Shown: positions 25,110-33,966 of the stretch, piece after piece
Position numbering within the stretch: the first letter of the stretch is position 1
Layout: each line of letters begins with the position of its first letter
NCBI GenBank assembly: GCA_031539425.1
Contig: JAVKLI010000075.1
Coordinates: forward strand, 1 to 44,412
DNA length: 44,412 bases
DNA from: UBA4416 sp031539425
Lineage (GTDB): Bacteria; Bacteroidota; Bacteroidia; B-17B0; Aurantibacillaceae
Direction: 5' to 3'
Notes under the pieces: model-generated
The model's database searches: none
The model's input: only the letters and a program-made list of their open reading frames with translations
Told to the model about the DNA's origin: nothing
Made by a program: the position numbers and the translations under genes

Positions 25110-25841
25110 TTACAACACAGCGTAAATACCAAATACAGTATTACGTTTGTTTAAATTTGGCGCTACAGTTTTTTTCCAATCATTAATTGTTGTTGAAAAT
25201 ATTTGTTCTGTTTCCATTGTTAAATCTGTTGCTACAAGTAGTTGCGTGTTATGTTTTAAAGTGGCTAACAAGTCTTCAAAAAGCGAGCTATTTCTATAGG
25301 GTGTTTCTATAAAATATTGAGCTTGGTTTTGTTTTAATGAAAAGAGTTCTAACTCCTTAATACGTTTTATTTTATTTGGTTTATCAATTGGCAAATAACC
25401 TATAAATGCAAAGCTTTGTCCGTTAAAACCACTAGCCATGGCAGATAATAAAATAGATGAAGGGCCAACCATTGGCTTTACTGTTATGTGTTTTTGATGC
25501 GCCCATTTTACAATATTACTACCAGGGTCGGCAATAGCAGGACAGCCTGCATCGCTCATTAATCCAACGCTGAAACCATTTAGCAAAGGCTCTAAAAATA
25601 AATTAATAGTGGCAGCATTGGTGTGTTGATTTAACTCTTCTATTTTTGCCAAGCCAATATTTTGGTATTGACATTGCTTTAAAAATACCCTACCATTTTT
25701 TGCATTTTCACATATAAAATAGGTTAATGATTGAACTATTTCAATGTTATATGAAGGTATAGTGTTTAGTAAAGATGAATCACCTAAGCCAACTGGAATT
25801 AAATATAAGGTGCCGCATTGGGTAATTGCTCTTTGTTGCAT
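25110..25841 (-). CDS. RsmI-like tetrapyrrole-methylase-fold SAM methyltransferase
   Basis: 243 residues. GTLYLIPVGLGD at the start and VGLMSDAGCPAIADPGS followed by VKPMVGPSSILLSAMASGFN are the conserved core of the RsmI class, which 2'-O-methylates C1402 of 16S rRNA. Compared with canonical RsmI the protein is short and lacks the C-terminal extension, and the early motif is PVGLGD rather than PTPIGN. It belongs to a shorter Bacteroidota subgroup whose exact substrate I cannot assign, so no symbol is given. It has its own start region with no near upstream gene. Confidence 0.85.
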   Translation of the reverse strand: MQQRAITQCGTLYLIPVGLGDSSLLNTIPSYNIEIVQSLTYFICENAKNGRVFLKQCQYQNIGLAKIEELNQHTNAATINLFLEPLLNGFSVGLMSDAGCPAIADPGSNIVKWAHQKHITVKPMVGPSSILLSAMASGFNGQSFAFIGYLPIDKPNKIKRIKELELFSLKQNQAQYFIETPYRNSSLFEDLLATLKHNTQLLVATDLTMETEQIFSTTINDWKKTVAPNLNKRNTVFGIYAVL

Positions 25842-25909
25842 AAATAAAAATAAAAAAAATTAATTTATAAATCAAATTTATGAATAGTAAGTTGCAACAA
25901 TTGATAATA

Positions 25910-27397
25910 TTACTCTATAGCTCCTGAACTTGGAGAGGCTCCCCTAACTTGGTTATTAATATCAACATTTAATATAGAGGGATATGTTGCTAAAATTAAA
26001 CTGCTAGCTTTTTTCTTTGCATCAGAATTAGTATTTAGTTGGTAATTATTGTTTATAGGATCAACAAAACCCAAATTTAAATTATATAAAGTATTACTTA
26101 TTAAGGCTACAGAAGTAGTATTGACAGTGCTTTTAAGCAAGCAATGGTTAAATTGTATAGTTTGGTTAGGATTGGAACTTTGGTATTTTGTAATATTCAT
26201 AGTTACCTCATCAGTTTTTGTGCCATCAACTATTGTGTTAGCAAAGTAAATACTATCGTAAGGATAAATTAAATTATCAGTTACATTACCAATGTATAAG
26301 CTTGTTTCATCAGCTCTTCCGCCTGATGCGTTAAAATAATTAGCTATTGTATTATGTATCATTGTATAATTACCGCCTTTATTTAACAATACGCAATACC
26401 CTTTACAATTAGTAATAACATTATTTGCTGCCCATATATTGTATGAAGACGCATACAAACCCCAAAGTGAAGCATTTTTAATGACGGTATTAGTGAGTTT
26501 TAATTTTTTTGGAGCTGGAGTATTTGTATAGATTACTTCAGCTTGTAACCCAATAAATGCGTTTTTAATTACAGCATAATTAATATAATTATCTGTACTT
26601 CCTTCATTAATCCATATTCTATTCCATTGACCAGGCACATTTTTATAACTTTCCTCTAACCTATCACCTTGAAAAACAACTTCATTTCCATACGTTCCAT
26701 TTACTTGTAAAGTACCATATCTATATACCCACATGCCAGCATTTTGATGAAAATATACTTTTACAGTTGGGTTAATTATTAATTTTTGAGTGGAGTCAAT
26801 AATAAGCCAATCAAAAATAACATGAGGTTTATTATCTTCTAAACCTGTGCCGCCTCCCCATTTTACAGTAGTGTTATTATTGGGGGCTATTTTAGAATAT
26901 TTAAATTGTAACCCATTTGAATAAGTTTTGGCAAATGTAGGCTTATGATAGTGCGCACTTTGACCATAAGCTAAAAGAGTAACAACTTGAATTTTTCCAT
27001 TAACTTCAAAAATAATTTTATCTTCTACTATCAAGGGGCTTAGTTGACTTGTAGGGTCTATTTTAACTTGTATAAATAGATATAAACTATCCTCTGCTAA
27101 TATTTCAATATTATTAATAATAAGGCTATTATTTCCGTCTACATTAATTTTAAATTGAGAAGCATTTCCTTTTTCTAATCGAATAGAGGATATTTTTAAA
27201 TTTTCTTTATTCAGATTTTTGATACGAATGTTTTTGGTAGTAGAACCAATATCTGTAAATACAGTATCAAACGTAATGTCATTTGAAGTAAAAGTTAATT
27301 GGGCATTAGAATTAGTTGTAACCCCTAATTTGGTGCAAGATAATAACAATAACAAAAAAAAGTTTATACATGCTATCTTATTTAGTGGTAGGTTCAT
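25910..27397 (-). CDS. lipoprotein with right-handed beta-helix repeats
   Basis: 495 residues. A lipoprotein signal peptide (ACINFFLLLLLSCTKLG) is followed by an Ig-like N-terminal part (FDTVFTDIGSTTKNIRIKNL, then VEDKIIFEVNGKIQVVTLLA) and, from about residue 215, parallel beta-helix coils with the asparagine-ladder style repeats IWAANNVITNCKGYC, NYTMIHNTIANYF and YFANTIVDGT. Such proteins bind or cleave polysaccharide or serve as surface scaffolds. It follows the AlgJ-like and MBOAT genes on the same strand by 72 bases and may belong to the polysaccharide cluster. No lyase active site can be called. Confidence 0.8.
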   Translation of the reverse strand: MNLPLNKIACINFFLLLLLSCTKLGVTTNSNAQLTFTSNDITFDTVFTDIGSTTKNIRIKNLNKENLKISSIRLEKGNASQFKINVDGNNSLIINNIEILAEDSLYLFIQVKIDPTSQLSPLIVEDKIIFEVNGKIQVVTLLAYGQSAHYHKPTFAKTYSNGLQFKYSKIAPNNNTTVKWGGGTGLEDNKPHVIFDWLIIDSTQKLIINPTVKVYFHQNAGMWVYRYGTLQVNGTYGNEVVFQGDRLEESYKNVPGQWNRIWINEGSTDNYINYAVIKNAFIGLQAEVIYTNTPAPKKLKLTNTVIKNASLWGLYASSYNIWAANNVITNCKGYCVLLNKGGNYTMIHNTIANYFNASGGRADETSLYIGNVTDNLIYPYDSIYFANTIVDGTKTDEVTMNITKYQSSNPNQTIQFNHCLLKSTVNTTSVALISNTLYNLNLGFVDPINNNYQLNTNSDAKKKASSLILATYPSILNVDINNQVRGASPSSGAIE

Positions 27398-27469
27398 GTT
27401 ACAAAAATATCGAAATGCTTTTAATACTATATAAATATTTGTTAATGTACGCTTTATAAATACTAATTA

Positions 27470-28774
27470 CTATTGTAAATACTTTAAAGCCTCAATTTTA
27501 ATAGCCGAATCTAAGGGTATCCTTTTATCAATAGAATAGGCAGTTACTTTTTTTAATAGCATGGGGGTGTTTCTAATTTCTTTTTCGTAACCTTTTATAA
27601 TTTTGCTTTTATTCCATTTAGCATTAAATACGCTTGGGTTTGTGTACATCTCATAAACGTCATCTATAAAAGTATTAGCAAAGGATGGTAAATTAGCGTC
27701 TGAGTATAACAGCATAATCACTTCATTTGATTCTATATTTTGTTTTAAATCTAACTGCCAAACCTCTACTCTGTCTTCAGGGTTAGGGTTTGGAATAATT
27801 TTATTATTATAATACCAAAATTGTCCTTCACCAAAACATAATGGTCCAACACCCCAATATACAGGGCCATACCAATAACTATCTGCCACAGTTAAAATGC
27901 GTGTAGGTTTAGTTATTTTACTATCATCAAAACTTACATCGGGGTAGGCTAATCTTAATTGATGTTTTGGATTATATAATAAATTCATGCTCTCAAGCGC
28001 ATCTGCATCTCTACTTCTTACCGAGTCTATTACCTCAATTTTATTTACAACCAAATGCGGTAAGTTACATTGGTGTAATTTTTCTATGTGTTTGATAATG
28101 GTATCCACCGCAAGGCATTCTCCATAAAAGCTCCAATGGTGCCCATAAGTAGTAAATAAAGGATAAGGCGTGATAGGTTTTAGTAATTGAAAATAAGATT
28201 TAAGATCTAAATAATTTAATTGTAATTGTTTTGATGTTTTTACAAAAGTTTCAAGATTAGTAACTGTTAATTGGCTTTTGTACTTCTCCTCTATTTTTTC
28301 TATGCAGTATTCGCCCTTACCAGGTGCAAATACGAGTAATAAATCAATGCCTTTCTTTTTTAAAGTGTCTTGAATTATTTTTGCTTTTTGTAATTTGGTT
28401 TTAATTTTTTCTTCGCCTATGTAATCTTTTCCATAAGCCGAAAAAACATAGTTTTCGCTAAACAAATAATTTTCTTTTCCAGATACAAAACCTTTAACTC
28501 TAATTTGATTAAAGTAGTTGTAATAGAATTGATTGTTTAACCGAAGCATTAATTCTTTAAAGGCCCAATGGTCGTTATTGTAATCATCTTTTTGAATTTG
28601 ATATTGCCCGCTTAACCACGTGGTTTTATTTAACCACATATTTGGATTTTCATTATTTATTACAATGCCTTTTAAATTTGGAATATTTGATTTTTTAGCA
28701 AAATAAATTAACATTGGAAAACTCAATGCTGCTATTGCTATAAATACAAATATGTTAAAGTGTTGCAATTTCAA
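27470..28774 (-). CDS. AlgJ/AlgX-like SGNH-type acetyltransferase partner
   Basis: 434 residues with an N-terminal membrane anchor (FNIFVFIAIAALSFPMLIYF). AlgJ/AlgX-type motifs are present: GFVSGKENYLFSENY, LLLVFAPGKGEYC, the His motif TYGHHWSFYG (His212/213) and the nucleophile block LTVADSYWYG with Ser299. These proteins take acetyl groups delivered by an MBOAT protein and esterify an exported polysaccharide in the periplasm. The MBOAT gene is directly upstream with a 5-base gap. The acidic partner residue of the canonical Asp-x-His pair appears to be replaced by His, which deserves a structural check. Confidence 0.8.
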   Translation of the reverse strand: MKLQHFNIFVFIAIAALSFPMLIYFAKKSNIPNLKGIVINNENPNMWLNKTTWLSGQYQIQKDDYNNDHWAFKELMLRLNNQFYYNYFNQIRVKGFVSGKENYLFSENYVFSAYGKDYIGEEKIKTKLQKAKIIQDTLKKKGIDLLLVFAPGKGEYCIEKIEEKYKSQLTVTNLETFVKTSKQLQLNYLDLKSYFQLLKPITPYPLFTTYGHHWSFYGECLAVDTIIKHIEKLHQCNLPHLVVNKIEVIDSVRSRDADALESMNLLYNPKHQLRLAYPDVSFDDSKITKPTRILTVADSYWYGPVYWGVGPLCFGEGQFWYYNNKIIPNPNPEDRVEVWQLDLKQNIESNEVIMLLYSDANLPSFANTFIDDVYEMYTNPSVFNAKWNKSKIIKGYEKEIRNTPMLLKKVTAYSIDKRIPLDSAIKIEALKYLQ

Positions 28775-28779
28775 AAGTA

Positions 28780-30207
28780 TTAAAATCGAAAATAAATAAA
28801 TGGATTAAAATGAAGTGCCGATATATAACTCAGCGAAATGTAAAATAAAATAATACCAAGTAGTGTTAAAATAAATTGAGCTTTAAGGCTATGTGCATCG
28901 CCATATATAGCAATTTGAATGCGGTGTGTAAATTTACTAAATGCAAAAAAGGAAAATATACAAGCAAGAGAACAAGAAAAAACAAAATCATTATTAAGTG
29001 TAAATTTTCCTTGTAAATCTGTATAACAAAACATCAATTTAATAAATTGATTTGCAAAGGCTAATGAATCGGACCTAAAATATACCCAACCAATACTAAT
29101 TATTAAAAACACGATGATATTTGAAAACAGTTTACCCATTTTTAAATAAACTTTATTTAAAAATAATCTTTCTAATACCAAAAACAAACCGTGAAACAAT
29201 CCCCACACAATAAAAGTCCAGCTGGCACCATGCCACAGGCCAGATAATAAAAACACTAATATTAAATTTCTGTACAATTTATATTTTGAGTTTACTTGGT
29301 TTCCGCCAAGTGGTATGTATAAATAATGTTTCATCCAAGTGCCTAAGGTAATATGCCACCTGCGCCAAAACTCAGTAATACTTTGAGACAAATACGGGTT
29401 AGAAAAGTTTTCTGGAATTTTAAACCCAATCATTTTACAAATACCAATAGCCATATCACTATAGCCACTAAAATCAAAATATATCTGAAACGTGTAAGCC
29501 ACTGCACCAATCCAAGCCATTTTGGTATCAATATCGGTAATTGATGCGTTAAAAATAACATCTGCTTGTGCGCCTATAGTATTGGCTATAATGGTTTTTT
29601 TAGCAAGCCCAATGCAAAATATAATAAAGCCACTTATTTTAATAGACGCCGTATCATTAGCTGTTCTATTTTCTAGTTGAGTTGAAATATCTTGGTATCG
29701 TACAATGGGCCCAGCTATTAATTTTGGGAATAATAAAATATACATTTGATAATTAAGCAATTTAGATTGGGGTTTATGTAATCCTCTGTAAACATCTACT
29801 ACATAAGTAATGCTTTCAAATGTATAAAACGAAATACCTATAGGAAGTAAAATAGCTGTAATTGCTAAGGGCTTTAAACCGCAAAGAGTAAATAGTGCGT
29901 TAAAATTATCTATAAAAAAATTAAAATATTTAAAATAAAATAGCAAGCCTACATTTAAAACAAGTGATACAATTAAATATTGAAGTTTAGTTTTTGTAGA
30001 CTGAGCTGCATACATTTTATTAACTAAATAAAAATCGATATAGGTAACACCCAAAATAACAAAAATAAATTTTGGTCCACCCCAAGCGTAAAAAAAAATG
30101 CTGCTTAATAATAAAAAAGTGTTTTGAAATTTTTTTGGAATTACATGAAATATAATTAAAAACGTAGGTAAAAAATATAATAAAAATGTAATACTGCTAA
30201 ATGTCAT
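28780..30207 (-). CDS. MBOAT-family O-acyltransferase (AlgI/DltB-like)
   Basis: Membrane protein of 475 residues with about ten helices that passes acyl groups across the inner membrane. The MBOAT core is intact: FPKLIAGPIVRYQD (160-173), YFDFSGYSDMAIGICKMIGF, the first His in FWRRWHITLGTWMKHYLYIP (His285) and the essential His326 in LLSGLWHGASW. Together with the AlgJ-like protein after it, it forms an O-acetylation module, here next to dTDP-sugar and priming-transferase genes, so the likely acceptor is an exported polysaccharide. It is AlgI-like by gene context; DltB-like use is less likely in a Gram-negative. Confidence 0.92.
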   Translation of the reverse strand: MTFSSITFLLYFLPTFLIIFHVIPKKFQNTFLLLSSIFFYAWGGPKFIFVILGVTYIDFYLVNKMYAAQSTKTKLQYLIVSLVLNVGLLFYFKYFNFFIDNFNALFTLCGLKPLAITAILLPIGISFYTFESITYVVDVYRGLHKPQSKLLNYQMYILLFPKLIAGPIVRYQDISTQLENRTANDTASIKISGFIIFCIGLAKKTIIANTIGAQADVIFNASITDIDTKMAWIGAVAYTFQIYFDFSGYSDMAIGICKMIGFKIPENFSNPYLSQSITEFWRRWHITLGTWMKHYLYIPLGGNQVNSKYKLYRNLILVFLLSGLWHGASWTFIVWGLFHGLFLVLERLFLNKVYLKMGKLFSNIIVFLIISIGWVYFRSDSLAFANQFIKLMFCYTDLQGKFTLNNDFVFSCSLACIFSFFAFSKFTHRIQIAIYGDAHSLKAQFILTLLGIILFYISLSYISALHFNPFIYFRF

Positions 30208-30221
30208 AATTCAGCTTGTGT

Positions 30222-31265
30222 TTATTGTTTAGATGAATAATGTTGTTTATAATACTCTTGGTATACACCACTGGTAACGTTTTGCAGCCATTGTTCGTTT
30301 TGCAAATACCAATCAACTGTTTTAGCTAACCCTTCTTTAAATTGTAAGGAAGGTTTCCAACCAAGTTCGTTTTGAAGTTTAGAAGAATCTATTGCATAAC
30401 GTAAATCGTGTCCTGCTCTGTCTGTTACATAAGTAATTAATTTTTCGTTGGCTCCTGATGGTCTTCCTAATTTTGAGTCCATTATTTTGCATAACAATTT
30501 TACTACATCAACATTGGTCCATTCATTATGTCCGCCAATGTTATAGGTACTGCCAACTTTAGCTTTATGAAAAATTACATCTATAGCGCTTGCATGATCC
30601 TCTACAAATAGCCAATCGCGCACATTTTCACCTTTTCCATAAATAGGTAATGGTTTCATATTTTTAATATTATGAATACATAATGGAATTAGTTTTTCTG
30701 GAAAATGAAAAGGTCCATAGTTATTTGAACAGTTTGAAATGACACATGGTAACTTGTAGGTATCAAAGTATGCTCTCACAAAATGATCAGAACTGGCTTT
30801 AGATGCAGAATATGGACTATGAGGATCGTAATTTGTAGTTTCTGTAAATAAGCCTGTATTACCCAAACTACCATATACTTCATCTGTAGATACGTGATAA
30901 AATTTTGTAAAAATTGCGCCTAGTTTTTTTGAAGCGTTTAGTAAATTAACTGTACCAATAACGTTAGTATACACAAATTCTAAGGGGTTTGAAATGCTTC
31001 TATCTACATGGCTTTCTGCAGCTAAATGAATTACTGCATTAAATTGATGGGCGTTAAATATAGTTTCAACTTCTGAAGCATTTACTATGTCTGCTTTTAT
31101 AAATGTATAATTTGGTTTAGTTTCAATATCTGTTAAGTTATCTAAATTACCGGCATAGGTTAATTTGTCTATATTAAATATTTGGTATTGAGGATATTTG
31201 GTTACAAATAATCTTACCACGTGTGATCCTATAAATCCAGCCCCCCCTGTAATTGCTATCTTCAT
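30222..31265 (-). CDS. rfbB: dTDP-glucose 4,6-dehydratase
   Basis: Converts dTDP-glucose to dTDP-4-keto-6-deoxyglucose, the branch point to rhamnose and other deoxysugars. The 347 residues belong to the short-chain dehydrogenase fold: NAD-binding GGAGFIGSHVVRLF (7-20), the dehydratase block HVSTDEVYGSLG with Thr-Asp-Glu, and the Tyr-x-x-x-Lys pair in PYSASKASSDHF. GRGENVRDWLFVEDH-type residues appear as GKGENVRDWLFVEDHASA. It lies 14 bases upstream of the MBOAT gene and 16 bases after the priming transferase. No rfbA, C or D is in the window, so the final sugar is not determined here. Confidence 0.96.
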   Translation of the reverse strand: MKIAITGGAGFIGSHVVRLFVTKYPQYQIFNIDKLTYAGNLDNLTDIETKPNYTFIKADIVNASEVETIFNAHQFNAVIHLAAESHVDRSISNPLEFVYTNVIGTVNLLNASKKLGAIFTKFYHVSTDEVYGSLGNTGLFTETTNYDPHSPYSASKASSDHFVRAYFDTYKLPCVISNCSNNYGPFHFPEKLIPLCIHNIKNMKPLPIYGKGENVRDWLFVEDHASAIDVIFHKAKVGSTYNIGGHNEWTNVDVVKLLCKIMDSKLGRPSGANEKLITYVTDRAGHDLRYAIDSSKLQNELGWKPSLQFKEGLAKTVDWYLQNEQWLQNVTSGVYQEYYKQHYSSKQ

Positions 31266-31281
31266 ATTGAATTATTGTTTT

Positions 31282-32706
31282 TTATTTACCTCTACCTTGC
31301 ACAACTACTAATACAGTGTGTATTAGTATTTTAAAATCAAGTAAAAGAGTTACGTTTTCTATATACATTAAATCAAATTTGACGCGCTCAAGCATTTGAT
31401 CTAAATTTTCGGCATAGCCATATTTTACTTGCCCATATCCAGTAATACCAGGCCTTACACGTTGAAGATGTATAAAGTGTGGCGCTAACGGTACAATTTT
31501 ATCAATATAAAATTGTCTTTCAGGGCGAGGGCCAACTAAACTCATTTCTCCTTTTAATACATTATAAAATTGAGGTATTTCATCTAGCCGCACCTTTCGT
31601 AAAAAGCGTCCTACTGATGTTATTCGTGGGTCATTTTCTTTAGAAAGTAAAGGGCCTAATTTTTCGGCGTCAGTAAACATGGTTCTAAATTTTATGACCT
31701 TAAAAATTTTTGAGCTTTTGCCAACCCTTTCTTGAAAAAAAAATACGGGACCCTTAGAGTTATATTTAACAACCACCGCTAAAATCAAATATACCCAACT
31801 AAAACAAACTAAAACAAACAAAGAGGCAATAACATCAATCGTTCGTTTAATAGACTGTTGCCAATTTGGCATAGAGTGTTTGTTTAAGGTAATTAAAGCT
31901 GCGTCTGTTACAGAGTTCATCTTTACTTGTCCCGATAAAATGTTAAATAAATCAGGTATAATTTTTATGGTAACATCTATAGCGCCTAATTTATTTATCA
32001 CCTCTTCCATTTGATGGTGTTCCGATGGATTGATAGCAATTATAACATCTACTACTTGGTGATGTGTTACGGTTTGATATAAATCAGTAATGGTACCTAA
32101 ACATGGAATATGTTTAATTAACTCTGTTTCGGTAGCATTTTTATCAAGTGAAATAAATCCTACAAATTTATTTCCAGTACGCTTTTTGGCAAATTGTATT
32201 TCATTATAAATTATTAAAGCGGTATCGCCCGACCCTACAATTAGAGTGTTAAAGTCTATAGAGCCATTTTTAATTTTATTATAAATATTATTGGTAATTA
32301 AAAATCGAAACAAACCTGTAGTAAGGTAATGTAATCCTAATAATACAAAATACACACGATAATATGCTTGATAATTTTTTACATAATCATCTAGAATAAA
32401 TAAAAAGAAAATAACAGTAACACCTAAAATAGAAATGCCAATAGTTTGAGTTTGCTCATTTAGTCGAGATTTTCGAAAGCTCTTTTGATAAAACCCTGAC
32501 AAGTAATATAATGTAACCCAAGTAATAGGAATTAATAAAACGCCTAATACAAATTGTTTTTCAAGAATAAAATCTTGGTTTATGCCAAATCTTTCAAGTT
32601 CTATAACATATTTTCTATAGATATAAAAAATACCCCATGCTATAAAGGCTGATAAGAAATCAGCAAAAATGTATTTTATGGTATAATTTTTATGTTTTAG
32701 GTTCAT
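31282..32706 (-). CDS. undecaprenyl-phosphate glycosyl-1-phosphate transferase (WcaJ-like)
   Basis: Starts polysaccharide repeat-unit synthesis by loading a sugar-1-phosphate onto undecaprenyl phosphate at the inner membrane. 474 residues: four N-terminal helices, a nucleotide-binding-like middle (TLIVGSGDTALIIYNEI), then the catalytic bacterial sugar transferase domain with KRTIDVIASLFVL, FFQERVGKSSKIFKVIKFRT, the RLDEIPQFYNVLKGEMSLVG block and PRPER. The architecture matches WcaJ/undecaprenyl-phosphate glucose phosphotransferases; glucose is likely but not certain. First gene of the minus-strand polysaccharide run and probably closest to its promoter. Confidence 0.93.
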   Translation of the reverse strand: MNLKHKNYTIKYIFADFLSAFIAWGIFYIYRKYVIELERFGINQDFILEKQFVLGVLLIPITWVTLYYLSGFYQKSFRKSRLNEQTQTIGISILGVTVIFFLFILDDYVKNYQAYYRVYFVLLGLHYLTTGLFRFLITNNIYNKIKNGSIDFNTLIVGSGDTALIIYNEIQFAKKRTGNKFVGFISLDKNATETELIKHIPCLGTITDLYQTVTHHQVVDVIIAINPSEHHQMEEVINKLGAIDVTIKIIPDLFNILSGQVKMNSVTDAALITLNKHSMPNWQQSIKRTIDVIASLFVLVCFSWVYLILAVVVKYNSKGPVFFFQERVGKSSKIFKVIKFRTMFTDAEKLGPLLSKENDPRITSVGRFLRKVRLDEIPQFYNVLKGEMSLVGPRPERQFYIDKIVPLAPHFIHLQRVRPGITGYGQVKYGYAENLDQMLERVKFDLMYIENVTLLLDFKILIHTVLVVVQGRGK

Positions 32707-33204
32707 GAGAACGTTTCAAAAATAAATAAATTCTTATCATATAACTATTTAGTTAATCGCAGTTGTACAATTTTTAAATATAGTATTTTTTTAAAACAGC
32801 AATTTATGAACTTTTAAAAGCTATATAATTAAATCTTACCTACTATGTATTGAGTAACAAATAAAGGTATTTTACTACAACAATTTTATACAACATTAAT
32901 TTGAACCTAAGCGCATAAAAATGATGCAAAATTAAATCCAAAGTAAAGTGAATAACCGGCATTCAATTAGCTTGTCGTTTCCATATATACGGTTTTTTAA
33001 TGGGTAATAATTTTGGGTCTGGATGCAAACATTTTTTAACCAAAAAAAATTGCTTTTACAAATTGTAATATAACATTATGATAAGTCAAAATGTGTGTTA
33101 AACTATATTTACTAGTGAATTATTTTACTATAAAGTAATAATAGTTTAATAAAATAAACCAATTATACATACTTACTTTTAAATTTGTTTATTTTTGTTT
33201 TGTC
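32707..33204. other. divergent intergenic region (~500 bases)
   Basis: No gene is supported. It separates the leftward polysaccharide run from the rightward glycosyltransferase gene. TAAATTTG at 33180-33187 and TATTTTTG at 33190-33197 match the Bacteroidota -7 consensus TAnnTTTG shortly before the ATG at 33205, but I see no good -33 TTTG at the right distance. No tRNA, terminator or repeat of note. Confidence 0.4.
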
Positions 33205-33960
33205 ATGATAAATAGTAAAAAAATAGTAGTAGTGTTGCCAGCTTATAATGCTGCACAAACACTTAAAAGAACGTACGATGAAATTCCGTTTGACATTGTA
33301 GATGATGTAGTGCTTGTAGATGACCACAGTAAAGACAATACCTCAGAAGTGGCTAAACAAATTGGCATTAAACACATTATTCGTCACGAAAAAAATAAAG
33401 GCTACGGTGGTAACCAAAAAACCTGTTATGATAAGGCCCTGGAGCTTAATGCAGATATTGTAATTATGCTGCACCCCGATTATCAGTATACCCCAAAGTT
33501 GATACAAAGCCTAAGTTATCTTATAGCTAACGATTTATACCCTTGCGCTTTTGGTTCTCGTATTTTAGGTAAAGGTGCTTTAATGGGCGGGATGCCTATG
33601 TACAAATACATTTTTAATAGATGTTTAACCTTCATTCAAAACCTGTTAATCAATCAAAAATTAAGCGAGTACCATACAGGATATAGAGCCTTTAATAAAG
33701 AGATTTTACAAACCATTAATTATCATGCCAATTCGGATGACTTTGTATTTGACAACCAAATGATTTCTCAAATTTTTTACCATGGCTTTCAAATAGCAGA
33801 AATTACATGCCCTACCAAATATTTTCCCGAAGCTAGTTCTATAAATTTACGACGAAGCATTAAATACGGATTAGGTGTACTAGGTGTTTCATTTACACAT
33901 TTTTTTAATAAATTAGGTTTTGCCAAAAACGACATTTATAAGGTTAAACATTCTAAATAA
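33205..33960 (+). CDS. glycosyltransferase family 2 (dolichyl/polyprenyl-phosphate sugar synthase-like)
   Basis: 251 residues. The GT-A fold begins at VVVLPAYNAAQTLKRTYDEI, with the nucleotide-sugar motif VLVDDHSKDNTSEVA and the metal-binding region IVIMLHPDYQYTP, where the usual Asp-x-Asp is His-Pro-Asp. It resembles polyprenyl-phosphate mannose/glucose synthases (DPM1 type) without C-terminal membrane helices. A cytoplasmic enzyme that loads a sugar onto a lipid carrier or onto a growing glycan is the likely role. It is followed after 6 bases by the DoxX-like gene. Confidence 0.88.
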   Translation: MINSKKIVVVLPAYNAAQTLKRTYDEIPFDIVDDVVLVDDHSKDNTSEVAKQIGIKHIIRHEKNKGYGGNQKTCYDKALELNADIVIMLHPDYQYTPKLIQSLSYLIANDLYPCAFGSRILGKGALMGGMPMYKYIFNRCLTFIQNLLINQKLSEYHTGYRAFNKEILQTINYHANSDDFVFDNQMISQIFYHGFQIAEITCPTKYFPEASSINLRRSIKYGLGVLGVSFTHFFNKLGFAKNDIYKVKHSK

Positions 33961-33966
33961 TAAAGC

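Noticed and set aside
33160..33204. Full Bacteroidota promoter (-33/-7) before the glycosyltransferase
   Set aside because: Two -7-like boxes exist, but no TTTG at the expected upstream distance; kept only as a remark.
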